This document shows positions 42,904 through 52,500 of a stretch of DNA of 64,000 nt, one piece after another. Numbering within the stretch: the first letter of the stretch is position 1; each line of letters starts with the position of its first letter. The position numbers and the translations under genes were made by a program. The stretch covers positions 175,419,282-175,483,281 of the forward strand of contig JAHLJT010000631.1 of assembly GCA_031308135.1 (NCBI GenBank), read 5' to 3'. The notes below the pieces were generated by a model, which was given only the letters and a program-made list of their open reading frames with translations, made no database searches and was not told where the DNA came from. The DNA comes from Acheta domesticus (taxonomy: Eukaryota > Arthropoda > Insecta > Orthoptera > Gryllidae).

Positions 42904-42904
<1 letters not shown>
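42841..42904 (-). ncRNA. Possible self-cleaving-ribozyme-like fold at the 5' end of the R4-like LINE
   Basis: On the minus strand the first seven bases, CTCCACC, pair with GGTGGAG 34-40 bases from the element's 5' end. Just inside that pairing, ACC and GGT enclose an 8-base loop (TTGCAGTT). A 7-bp first helix with a nested 3-bp helix directly before its 3' strand resembles the P1/P3 order of HDV-like ribozymes, known at the 5' ends of several LINE groups. A matching P4/P2 and catalytic C are not clear, so this is a suggestion only. Confidence 0.25.

Positions 42905-42940
<36 letters not shown>
42905..42940. repeat. (TTA)n array between two R4-like copies
   Basis: Twelve units. On the minus strand this is the TAA tail of the older copy (42941 upward) and at the same time the 5' flank of the younger one. 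Confidence 0.95.
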
Positions 42941-42942
<2 letters not shown>

Positions 42943-43740
42943 TCCATTTTCGACTTAAGCTATTGGGTGTCAGTTAAATATTAAATCTTGGTTAGGTTGC
43001 AATCGGCTTCCTAAGGAGCAAATCAACGGATTATAGGTACCTGTGCCTCTGCAAACTTTGCGCAAGATATTGGAAGGTCCCAATGACGTGCAGTCTTGCA
43101 GTTACCAATACTTTGAACGACTAGAGAGTTTGGAAAAGTTATTAAATACATTTTTGGAAAAAATCTCAGAGTTTCGATAAATACGGAATGACCTGAGTTT
43201 TACATCTCACATCCGGTTGATCTCGGTTTCCAAATTTTCAATCCAGCTACAGATTTTGGTCAGTATTCGTACCACTTAGAGCATCTGCACCAGAATGTAC
43301 CATTTGGAACCATGAAGACTTTAGAGATTTGCTAGTCAGTGTAACTTTAGATCTATCGTATCTTTACCTTTATTTGAACTTTAATAGAATTCGATAAGCT
43401 GAAAAGATACGATCAATGGTTTTTGTTAGTTTCTAACATAGAAATCATTAAGACGTGCTTCTCAGTGCGTGATTTTGGACCGCTTTGACAATTGCTTCCG
43501 ATTTGCGCTTCATGTTTTATCTTTTAAGTCACATAAACCCGGGCGTCTCTGGCGGGGGGCTGGTTTCTGCCAGTTCCTGATTATTGCTTTATCATTTTGA
43601 TGCTTTTTTCAGCTCCTGATCTTAAGCTACTTTTACAACTGCTTCCGATTCGGGCTTCATGACGCCTTTTAAGTTACATCAACACGGCCGTCTCTGGCGG
43701 GAGGGGGAGGAGTTACGCTTCTCAATATAAGTAGAGATTT
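42941..43740 (-). mobile_element. Older, diverged 3' part of another R4-like element
   Basis: Aligns with the 3' end of the younger copy: 'cctaaggagcaaatcaacgg' against 'cctaaggagcagatccggtg', 'cacatccggttgatctcggt' against 'cacattcggctgatctcgat', and words from the endonuclease region. It is full of substitutions and deletions. Its far end contains a local duplication of about 150 bp ('ttttaagtcacataaac' and 'ttttaagttacatcaac', each followed by 'cgtctctggcggg'). No open frame remains. Confidence 0.8.
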
Positions 43741-46150
43741 AATAATCATTTAATTTTTTACTCGAGACATTTTGTCATTTCATGACAGCATTTATTTATA
43801 AAATAACATTCAATGTGAGACGGTAACATACTGTACAGAAAAATTGCTTTCCGTCGTGGAGTAAGCTGCTTGGGAAAGGAATATTGTGAAGAACCTCTTG
43901 AATTATCGTAAGACTAACCCCACGAGCTTAAATTTTCGTATCAAAAGAGAAGAACCAATAAGCTCTAACTGTTGCCATCACAACCGATGCCAGCCTTTTC
44001 CTGGCTGCAGTCGTTATGCATCTTCCATCTCATCGACAGTGCATTTTCTATCGCCTCTAGTATGTTAGGCATTCTTTCTGGTTCGTCGTTAATTTCCTTT
44101 ACAGAGTGGGCTGTCTTTGAGTTACGCGCTGAAGTCTTTCTACCTCCAAGGTGTTGAGATGGTTCCACTCACTCTTATCTGGTCAGCTGGACTTCATTCT
44201 ATGATTTCTGAGGTCGGATATTTGTTTGCCAAACTTGGTACATTCTTTCATGAAATCGTCTTTCTCGAGGATTAGATTGCCATTGCACTTCATTTTCGCT
44301 TGTCTCCATTGCAGTTTCGTCGCTTTTCCGTCACTCAGCAGTTCTTCTCTTTAGTTGCCCTGCCGATGAACCTGTCTCTTGAAGCTTATTTTCCGCCAGA
44401 TGTCCAGAGACCTGAACATCTGGAGCGGTCCTTGTTTACCCACGTGATGGCCGAACCGGTGTAGCTTAACTGTTTTTGGTCCTTACAGGACAGTGTTACA
44501 TATTCTGAAATACAGTACATGACATATAAGCAATTTTGAAGTTTTCTTTTCATTTTTCAGAAACTACATTTTTTTACATCTGCTTTTTTTCAATTTGATC
44601 TACTAGATCATTCGGCAAATACAATTGTACATGCAATTACTGTCCTGCAAAGAAACCAGCCAATTCTGGTTCTTTCTAAATATTATTTTAAACATTTGTC
44701 CAATTAGAGAAAAAAAATACATCACATAAAAATCACAATAATACAAAACAAACATAGGGGTAACTACATAGGGGTATTTTTTTTAAGAACACCTCAAGTC
44801 GATAATATTTACATTATGGGCATTTTCGAAATACTATATTTGGGAACACAAGTGCTTCAAATAATTCCTACTGAAGTTTCTCGAAAGTTCAAAACTTTTG
44901 TGTGAAAATATGCTCAAAATTGCACATTTACAGAAAAACTGTAACCTTTTTTCAAGGTCGGCCCCAAGTTTTTCCATGAAAATTTGCAGATACGATTATG
45001 TTTTACATTGCTGTAATATTCTTATAGACATTTCATTTCCACGGTTAGAAAAATGTGATCAAAAAATAATTTTGGCACCAATAGTTGGGAAGAGGGTGGA
45101 GGAGAACCGAAAATAAGCTAGTTTAGGCTAGAGACATTGGAAGTATAACCAGTGCGATGCGAGAAAGTCTATGCCATTCTGTTGCATCACTAGTTGCAAA
45201 TGCGATGTCGTATACGCTCCCTTTCCCTGCCGTATGAGAATGCAGTATGTGTACTTTCAAAATATTATCTCCAACAGAAATAAAAAATATTAAGAATTGG
45301 AAATTTCCATTGTTATAATATGGTGCATTTTACAAAATTCGATGTTCGCAAACTACAATTTCAGAATTTTGCTGTCGTACCTAGTAATTTATGAGCAAAC
45401 TATCACAAGTAAATTTGAAACTGAAATTGTGTTAAAAATAATATTTGTACAATGTCAAATTCCATCGATTGATTTTTCTCGTATTCAAGTATTTTAAATA
45501 GAATTACTGTTCAAAACAAAAAGTATTTATTTCAAAATTTTCGGGGGTTATAATGTATAAACTTGCCATCTTCAAGTTTACACAAACATAACATATGCAT
45601 TTATTTTATTTTAACATATCAAGGGCCCTGCCATGTTTTATGAAAAAATCTAGAGAACATCACCAAGCGAACAGATAGGTTCTAGGAATACATATTGTAC
45701 AATTATAAAGGATCTTTTATGATATCGTCCGGGATCCGTTTCTGAAAATGAACCCGTTCCTCTACTCTATTATTCTTCCCTGAGTTACTTCTCGAAGGTG
45801 CTGGGGAGGGGGAGGCGCAAAGCGGCATAAAGGTCTTAACATTTTACTCAGCGTACTCAACCTCGGGTATCCTTTCTGTCGCAGAACAAGAGGGTGCGCC
45901 GTCACAATACCTCTCGCTTTAGGAAATGAGGGAATTCCAGAAAACACACTGAAATAAGCTCTGACACGGATATATGGATTTTAATTTAATTCAAGAGAGG
46001 TCAACATCATATTTGTAACGGAAGGGGGGTCTACTCACTATTTAATTACTTACTAACTTATACAACATCACGTTGACATAATGTCTATTGTTTTCTTAAC
46101 AATTTTGGTAACAATCCATGTTTTACCTTTTAAATAACATAAGTTTTTCC
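43741..46150. other. Spacer without a recognised gene
   Basis: A moderately GC-rich section, 43960-44470, is open in short pieces on the minus strand but matches nothing I recognise. The rest is AT-rich. The stretch 45110-45190 shares words with 47385-47450 (aagctag..aggcta, gcgagaaagt, tgccatt), so it is another diverged repeat. Confidence 0.4.
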
Positions 46151-46154
46151 TTCA

Positions 46155-46329
46155 TTAGGTCCAATTCCATATATACAATTCCACTCTCCCAGATATTCTA
46201 GTAAATTTAATTTTTCATAGTAGTCCTCAATCAATACAGCCACAATACGATATTGCATGTGTTACATCAAATACTCCATTTAATTACACCACTTCGATTA
46301 GTGTGTTTCATTACACTTTACGTCATAGA
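46155..46329 (+). repeat. Direct repeat, unit 1 (about 175 bp)
   Basis: Aligns with 46563-46736: 'cattaggtccaattccatat', 'ttttcatagtagtcctcaat' and 'ttcgattagtgtgtttcatt' are shared. Confidence 0.75.
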
Positions 46330-46334
46330 TGTTA

Positions 46335-46560
46335 ACATCCTAAACGAAACATATAAACAAGTTTTTTTCATTTCTGAATGCCAGGTGTTGATTTAGCCGT
46401 GTTTGCTAAGGCATTATATACTCCTGACCAAGGTGTACTTATGACTTGGGTCGGTTCAAAACTTCATCTAAAACAGTGCTTAGCTGCTATAAGCCTGTGG
46501 TTAAGTCGGAGGGTGAGTTCAATGTAAAGCAAACGTTGGTTAGTTCCCATCGAAGTTGAC
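46335..46560 (+). repeat. SINE-like fragment (family D) between the direct repeats
   Basis: Shares its first 95 bases with the fragment next to exon 5 (23862-23962), then has a B-box-like gggtcggttcaaaac and 'catctaaaacagtgcttag'. Confidence 0.5.
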
Positions 46561-46562
46561 AT

Positions 46563-46736
46563 CATTAGGTCCAACTCCATGTATACAATTCACTGTATCC
46601 ACTCTTCTAGTTATTTTAGTCAATTTATTTTTTCATAGTAGTCCTCAATCAATACATCAACAATACATTGCATCTCTTACATTCTCCACTTAATTACATC
46701 TCTTCGATTAGTGTGTTTCATTACACTTTACGTCTT
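46563..46736 (+). repeat. Direct repeat, unit 2
   Basis: Diverged copy of 46155-46329 in the same orientation. The intervening SINE-like block may have inserted after the duplication, or the pair may be its flanking duplication. Confidence 0.7.
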
Positions 46737-46844
46737 CACTCAAGCACGTGTTTTTCTTTCTTGCTTGTTGATTTATTTCAAAACGTGTCTTCAAAGAACA
46801 GATTTAATTAAGGAAAAATATTTATCTTCAATATTTTAGTTTTT

Positions 46845-47330
46845 GGAAGAAGCCGAAAAAAATTGAACTTGTGCAATTTTCGACAAATCAGGGATTTCAA
46901 CGAAAATGAGACCTTCATCGTGCTCTTGAACGTCCTTCACTCTATCCATCAACAACATTTAAAAAAACTTAGACCGATTTTTTTAAAGGGGCTACCTCTC
47001 AAAATTATAATGTCCGTTTTAGATTCATGAGGCTGCGAAAGCAACCAGATCGATCGGGGAAAATCCATTTTTGAAAAAATCCATTTGGGAGAAAATCGGC
47101 TGAACGGTTAGGCGCTAGCATTGACCATGAACATATAGGAAGCGTTTTGCCATCAATCACTTTTTCGGTATTAAGGAGCCACAAAGAGAAAATACTTTAC
47201 CTTATATGGGGACAAGATTCATCAATTTTTTCGATACCAGGGTCTAAGCGTTTTCTGTCGAAAATTCAGCATTTTCCCTCCACAACATTACAATACACTA
47301 TCTACACTGCGTAAGCTGTAGCGAGAAAGT
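46845..47330 (+). repeat. Dispersed repeat family E, copy 2
   Basis: Same orientation as 17640-18190; shared 'gcaattttcgacaaatcagg', 'gaaaatcggctgaacggtta', 'tttttcggtattaaggagcc', 'ataccagggtctaagcgttt'. Confidence 0.75.
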
Positions 47331-47930
47331 AAAATTTACTTCGGGCGGCAATAGATGGCAGCTGAGAAGAGGATGAGCCAAACGGAAAAGCTAGCCAGGC
47401 TAAAGAAAACTATAAAACTATTACGAGAAAGTTTTTGCCATTTGTAGCACCGCTGGTTTTGGGGGGCGATTGCATTCATTTGCAAAATTTTTAGAACTAC
47501 TTAAAAACAGTGAATGCTGGCCAGTTCACAAAATTCAATGATAGTAAAATTGATTTTTTTAAAGTTTGTTTTGGTAAAAACATGCGTGAAAGATTTCAGT
47601 TAATAATCTTTGTCAATAATTCCTTTTTGCAAAATCTATTTGCCTATTATACATAAATATAGAAAAATATATTAAACTGTATCAATTACACAATTATAAA
47701 TATAAAATGAATGTTGGTATGTTCGAGATCGATGAACTCTGCCGCAGTTTGACCAATCTCCGTTAAAGTTGGCTTATGTAGTACGTGCTTTTTCATTGAG
47801 AAAGATTTAAGCTGTTCATTTTGTGGTAACTCCACTAGATGGCTCTTCATTTAAATGCAATTTCCAATCCACTTAGACTTCTTTGTTACTGGACTTTGCC
47901 ATGTGACGAGGAGTGAGGCTGAGCCGAGAA
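47331..47930. other. Spacer, no recognised gene
   Basis: Contains a fragment of the small repeat shared with 45110-45190; otherwise unrecognised. Confidence 0.4.
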
Positions 47931-47934
47931 GTGG

Positions 47935-48560
47935 ACAGGACAAGAGTGGTACGGGATGTTGAGAGAGGGAGAGAGAAGGGGGGAAAAGAAAGATAAAAGA
48001 GAAAGTAAAATAGTGAGAGAAAGATAGGGAAAGAGAAAAACAGAGAATGAAAGAGAAAAAGGAAAAGATAGAAAGAGAGACAGAGTGAAAGAGTGGCAAA
48101 GAAAGAGAAAAACAGGAAGAGAAAGAAAAAGCGAGGGGAAAGACAGAAAAGAGAAAAAAGTAAAAATACAGTAAAGAGAGAAAGAGAGAGTAAAACGAGA
48201 AAGCGTAAAACAAGTAAGAGAAATAGAGGAGCGGTGTGAGAGTGAGTGAGAGGGAGCGAGTGTGAATGAGAGTGAATGAGTGAGTGTGAAGGTGGGTGAG
48301 TGAGAGCGTGATCAGTGAGTAAGAGAGAGTGAGTGTGAGTGGGTGAGAGAGAGTGAGTGGTTGCGGGAAAGCTGTGAGAATATGTGTGTGTGAGTGACAG
48401 ATTGTGAGAGAGTGGGTAAGAAAGAGTGAGTGTGAGTGGGTGAGAGAGAGTGAGTGGTTGCGGGAAAGTTGTGAGAATGTGTGTGTGTGAGTGATAGAGA
48501 GTGACAGATTGTGAGAGTGATAGAGAATGAGTGTGAGAGAGAGCGACTTTGAGTGAAAGA
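47935..48560. repeat. Purine-rich (GA/GAGT) low-complexity tract with a 97-bp tandem unit
   Basis: About 600 bp in which the plus strand is nearly all purine (GAGAAA words) and then GAGT/GTGA words. Within it 'gagtgagtggttgcgggaaa' starts at 48351 and again at 48448, giving a 97-bp duplication. The apparent Phe/Ser-rich minus-strand frames are artefacts of this composition. Confidence 0.9.
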
Positions 48561-48564
48561 GCAG

Positions 48565-48895
48565 TACAAGCTAGTTAGTTAATGCCTTATTTTACGTGGC
48601 GATACTCGGGCCATCAGGCCGGCTCTTCCGTCTGACCACGCAAATTTCACTATGCTCCTTTCACCACTTAGCGGAGAAAGAAGGTATCTCGGGCGACGAA
48701 ACAGGCGATTTGAATTTAGCTCAGAGGCGTCATTTAGGTTTGAGGATCTTTTACATGCAAGTAAATCTACTAACATGGGACAGTCGGCTTTACTTCCCCT
48801 CCGAAGGAAGGCGTACGAAGGAGTTTTTCGATCGGGTTTGAACCCGCGAACTTGGGTATGACAGTCCGGTACGCTAACCGTTACACCATCGAATC
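48565..48895 (-). repeat. tRNA-derived SINE (family C), nearly complete
   Basis: On the minus strand the head reads ggattcgatggtgtaacggt, then tagcgtaccgg and a B box gcgggttcaaacccg, followed by a body and a 3' end 'ataaggcattaactaactag'. The A- and B-box-like words have tRNA spacing, but no full cloverleaf can be closed, so it is a SINE rather than a tRNA gene. It abuts the purine-rich tract. Confidence 0.75.
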
Positions 48896-50217
48896 CACCG
48901 CTAGTCTATATACTGTACTACTGATTTACCCCGCGTTGCTGGAATATTTATTACAATAAGGGGGAAGTCATAAGTACCGGGGTATTTATCACAGGAAGAG
49001 GTATTCCATCTATTCCCGCCCTGTCACGAAGCCTACTTGTATATATTCTATTGTATCCCATCTTCGTCTTGCCAACCTTTCTCTACCTTGCTCTCATCTG
49101 AAAATACCCTGTTTTCCTCATACACTTTCTCACTAAAATTGTTGTTTGTAAAAAAATACACTTCAGGAATTTCAAAAACTGTTCCCGTGTCTTTTTAATT
49201 TTCTCTTCGTATTTATCAAAGAACGGTAAAATTAATGATAAATTTTCAGCAAACTCTGTATTTTCGTCAATTGCAAATAATAACATTGAAAAAGCACTAT
49301 GTTGATAATATTTTTAAAAAAGAAAATCTTTTTAAAATAACAGATTTTTTAAAAGACCAAGAACAGTTTTGTGAAAAACAATGGTAATTTTTGCATAATT
49401 TCTGTTGGAAGTCAATGAAATTTATAAAATACTTTTGTTAAAAACAGCTCAAAATTTTTTCTTAAAATTTTTCCACGGATAGAGCAAATTCTGACTGCAA
49501 AACTTGTTGATAGAAGTATTTTACTGCAGTTTGAAAGAAGATTTATCCACGTTTTGGAAACGAGGATCCACTTCCTTTTTTCTGTGGAAAAATTGTTAAT
49601 TTATCCCACGTTACAGTACTTTCTTCTTAATACGTATGTAGTACGTACACAAGTATGTCAATATCTACTGAGTGTTTTCGCGTGAAAATAGAGATTTCTG
49701 GACGTAATGTGTGATGCAACGTAATCACTTGTTATCAGGTATCGTGTTAAACAGGAAGAAATGAGGTTGTTTATCAATTCACTTAGTTCATTCGTTCTTG
49801 ACATTCAAAGTCTACTTTGCTTCAAACAAAAACTTGTTACTACTGATCTTTTTTTTAGTATGCCAACAAAAACACATATACATGCTATCAACACTTTGTT
49901 CAGTATCTGAAAATAACTTAAAATGTCTCGTGTCTGGTTTAGTTACATAGTTAAATATTTATTCATCTGTAATGTGTGTTGCTTTGGTGGATGTGTCCGG
50001 ATTAATGTTTGGTTTTCCACAATGAGAAACATGAAATGTTTTTCGCAGAAAATATCCTGCGTATAATTAATACGTGATTTACAAGAATGTTTTATCTTAC
50101 TTTTTATAAATGTAAATAAGAATGTATACAGTGGATAATAAGGTCGTTAATATTTTACTCCGAGTGAAATGATGAAAGAATGATGTGATAGGCACTTCAC
50201 GACTATTATATATATAC

Positions 50218-50255
<38 letters not shown>

Positions 50256-51425
50256 CTAGAGAGAGCGAGCGAGAGAGAGAGAGAATTTTAATTGATATTG
50301 CTGGCTTTTAATCTCATAACAGAATATTAAATTGTGATAGACGTATGCTCTTGCATAACTTGAGAATTAAATTAAGTTGTATTTTTGGTGAGAAAAGTAT
50401 GTTTTTCTGCACCTACGTGAGAATAGTGCTTGTTTTAGGATTAGCACCCAGGACAAACAAGTTACTCGAGAGACTAAAGTCTGACAGGCGAATGTGAATA
50501 TGTGTGTTCTCGGTGGTGATTGCTAGTGACTCGAAAACAGAAATTCAAACAAAAATATTCAGAATGAAGGGAAATACATCTGTAAGAGATATTCAAAACA
50601 ATAGGATTAAAGAAATGAATCAAATTGTTTTATTTCGTATTTTTACCACGAAAATTGATGTAAGGGTGATAATCAACCACAAACAATTAATTAGCGTAAC
50701 ATGAGTATACCTTTTCATTTTAATTCACTCTCCTCAAATTAATAATATTTGAGGATATACAGGAATGACCATACAAAAAACAAAAATGTGAATAAATACA
50801 TTTGTGAACTTCAATTTGAATGTAAGTTTCACTCTCGTTGAAAACATTGGTACTTGTTGTGAAAGAAATTTTAGTATTTCCATAATTTGGTTGTTCAGCT
50901 TCGCTTAGAACACTTTTATTGACCACATAATATTTCTTTCAGACGCGCGATGATTAGTTTTCATAACTTGTGATTCACTTCAGCTATGAAAACTACAGCT
51001 ATCCGAATCTTATACTTTGGTGTCCATTTGAATGTGACCTGTCAAACACAAGGAACGCAGAGATTGAACGAGATACTATGGACATCCGAGAAAACTCAAT
51101 TAATGCCAGTTTGTCTTTAAGCTACTTGAGTTTTTTCTAATAGATGAAAGTACATGCAAGATAAATGCATTTTTCCTTTAGTTTACACGAAAGGCGTCGA
51201 AATATGCGCTTAAGTCAGGCAAGTTGGAGCTATATCCCAAGTGAACAGTAAACTATTTCAGTAGGAAATGTCAATGAAACTAAGTTCATTCTCTCGGGTC
51301 TATGAGAGGTAAATGCTATACATGAAATGCAAATGCATTTGTTGAAACTGTATGAATAAGAATATTTGACAATTTTCTTCCTTTCATATTCACTTTCTTC
51401 GCACTCCGAGTGATTGGGGTGATCC
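48896..51425. other. AT-rich spacer with a GA microsatellite
   Basis: (GA)n with interruptions lies at 50217-50284, preceded by a short TA run. No gene recognised. Confidence 0.5.
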
Positions 51426-51429
51426 CTTC

Positions 51430-51561
51430 GGGTGACAAAACGTCGCAAACAGATAGGCCGACATTTGGCCACATATGTTGCAGGCTTCGCACTCCGGGTG
51501 ACAAAGCGTCGCAAGCAGATAGGCCGACATTTGACCACACATGTTGCAGGCTTCCTTAGGG
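51430..51561. repeat. Two tandem 66-bp units
   Basis: Units start at 51430 and 51496 with 'gggtgacaaa.cgtcgcaa.c' and continue 'agataggccgacatttg.cc' and 'atgttgcaggcttc'; about 8 differences. The unit is 22 codons long and open on the minus strand, but the frame has no recognisable product. Confidence 0.85.
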
Positions 51562-51982
51562 CAAGATCGTCATATTCGCTGTTTGGATAAAAAAAGAAAT
51601 ATTCTAAAATAAGCATCATACTACGAATACTTAACTAGCTAGTAATAATCCTTATGGGTAAAGAAGACAAATATGTTACAGTTTCAATGCATTAGACTAC
51701 AAGAGAACATCAGAAAAGTATGTTTTTACCTCACAATGTGTAGCTAATGTTAATGAATAACATACAAAATATTCCGTGTAAATGCAAGATACCATCTCGT
51801 TGATTCTTGTAGATTAAGATCGACTTCTTAATCATGTCCTGATAACATTGAACTTCTACAAAAAATCTATAAACTTTTGAAGATAATTACAGGCAGATAG
51901 TATGGTGGCGTATGTATCTTTGGTATTAGACCCAAGAATGGTCCCAAGAAAAAAATTACGTTTTTTTTCAACGGTTCTAACG

Positions 51983-52019
51983 GTTATTATTATTAATTAT
52001 TATTATTATTATTATTATT
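51983..52019 (+). repeat. (ATT)n microsatellite
   Basis: About 12 units with one break; immediately followed by a LINE-like 3' end. Confidence 0.9.
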
Positions 52020-52128
52020 GGTATTAGTGTTCTATGTTACTGAGAGGCTGTGTATTTTTCTGTTTTTGTAATAAGCTGCCACCGGGTTATACCCATTTGC
52101 AGTTTAAATAAATCTATCTATCTATATG
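52020..52128 (+). mobile_element. LINE 3' end with (ATCT)n tail
   Basis: The sequence 'gccaccgggttatacccatt', 'tgcagtttaaataaat' and then ctatctatctatat has the form of a short LINE 3' UTR followed by a tetranucleotide tail. No coding portion remains. Confidence 0.5.
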
Positions 52129-52143
52129 TTTTTGAGGGCGATG

Positions 52144-52500
52144 AATTCTAATTTGATGTTTGCGACCTCAATAATGGTCGGCTTCACAGAGAAAATTGCA
52201 CATAAATCCTTAAAATTTAGCCCTGTTTTTACTTTTTCGCTTATATCTTCAAACCTACGCGTTTTATCGAAACGGTTGATACATCCAAAATTAAAGTAAA
52301 TAATATGTCCTAAAAAATGCATACATTACCTTCAACTTTCTGAAAAAAGGTTTAGGCGCTAGAGCGCGCTGAAAAACGGTTACTTTTTGGGCAAGCAGGA
52401 GAATAGCTTTTTCCTGCCATCCTAGGCGGCGCTTTAGTTTCACTTTACCATGCTTAAAAATGGTATTGTGAACAAATTATTGGCACTGTTAAATGATTTA
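52144..52500 (+). repeat. Repeat R, uninterrupted copy
   Basis: Aligns with the minus strand of 58330-58266 joined to 55700-55395: 'aatttgatgtttgcgacctc', 'ttcacagagaaaattgca', 'tttttcgcttatat', 'aggtttaggcgctagagcgc', 'attattggcactgttaaat'. In the other copy a 2.56-kb element separates the first two words from the rest. Confidence 0.8.

Larger units (their letters stand above)
38650..42904 (-). mobile_element. Nearly full-length R4/Dong-like non-LTR retrotransposon, inactive
   Basis: About 4.25 kb on the minus strand in the order 5' leader, Myb-like DNA-binding domain, linker, reverse transcriptase, zinc-knuckle-like block, restriction-like endonuclease, short 3' UTR. No apurinic-type endonuclease or RNase H was seen. 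(TAA)n lies immediately at both ends. This architecture and the TAA-repeat target are what is known for the Dong element of the R4 clade. The reading frame is broken by a frame change at 41923-41963, a stop at about 41270, an 81-bp duplication with a stop at 40617, and frame changes near 40110 and 39960. It starts about 1.6 kb downstream of the transporter's stop codon, in the antisense direction. Confidence 0.85.

Noticed and set aside
47851..48213. Minus-strand Phe/Ser-rich open frame that resembles a membrane protein
   Set aside because: Product of the GA-rich low-complexity tract.
48830..48895. tRNA gene on the minus strand
   Set aside because: Internal promoter boxes are present but the acceptor and anticodon stems do not close, and the sequence continues into a SINE body.
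51430..51561. CRISPR-like repeat array
   Set aside because: Only two long tandem units without unique spacers, in a eukaryotic genome.
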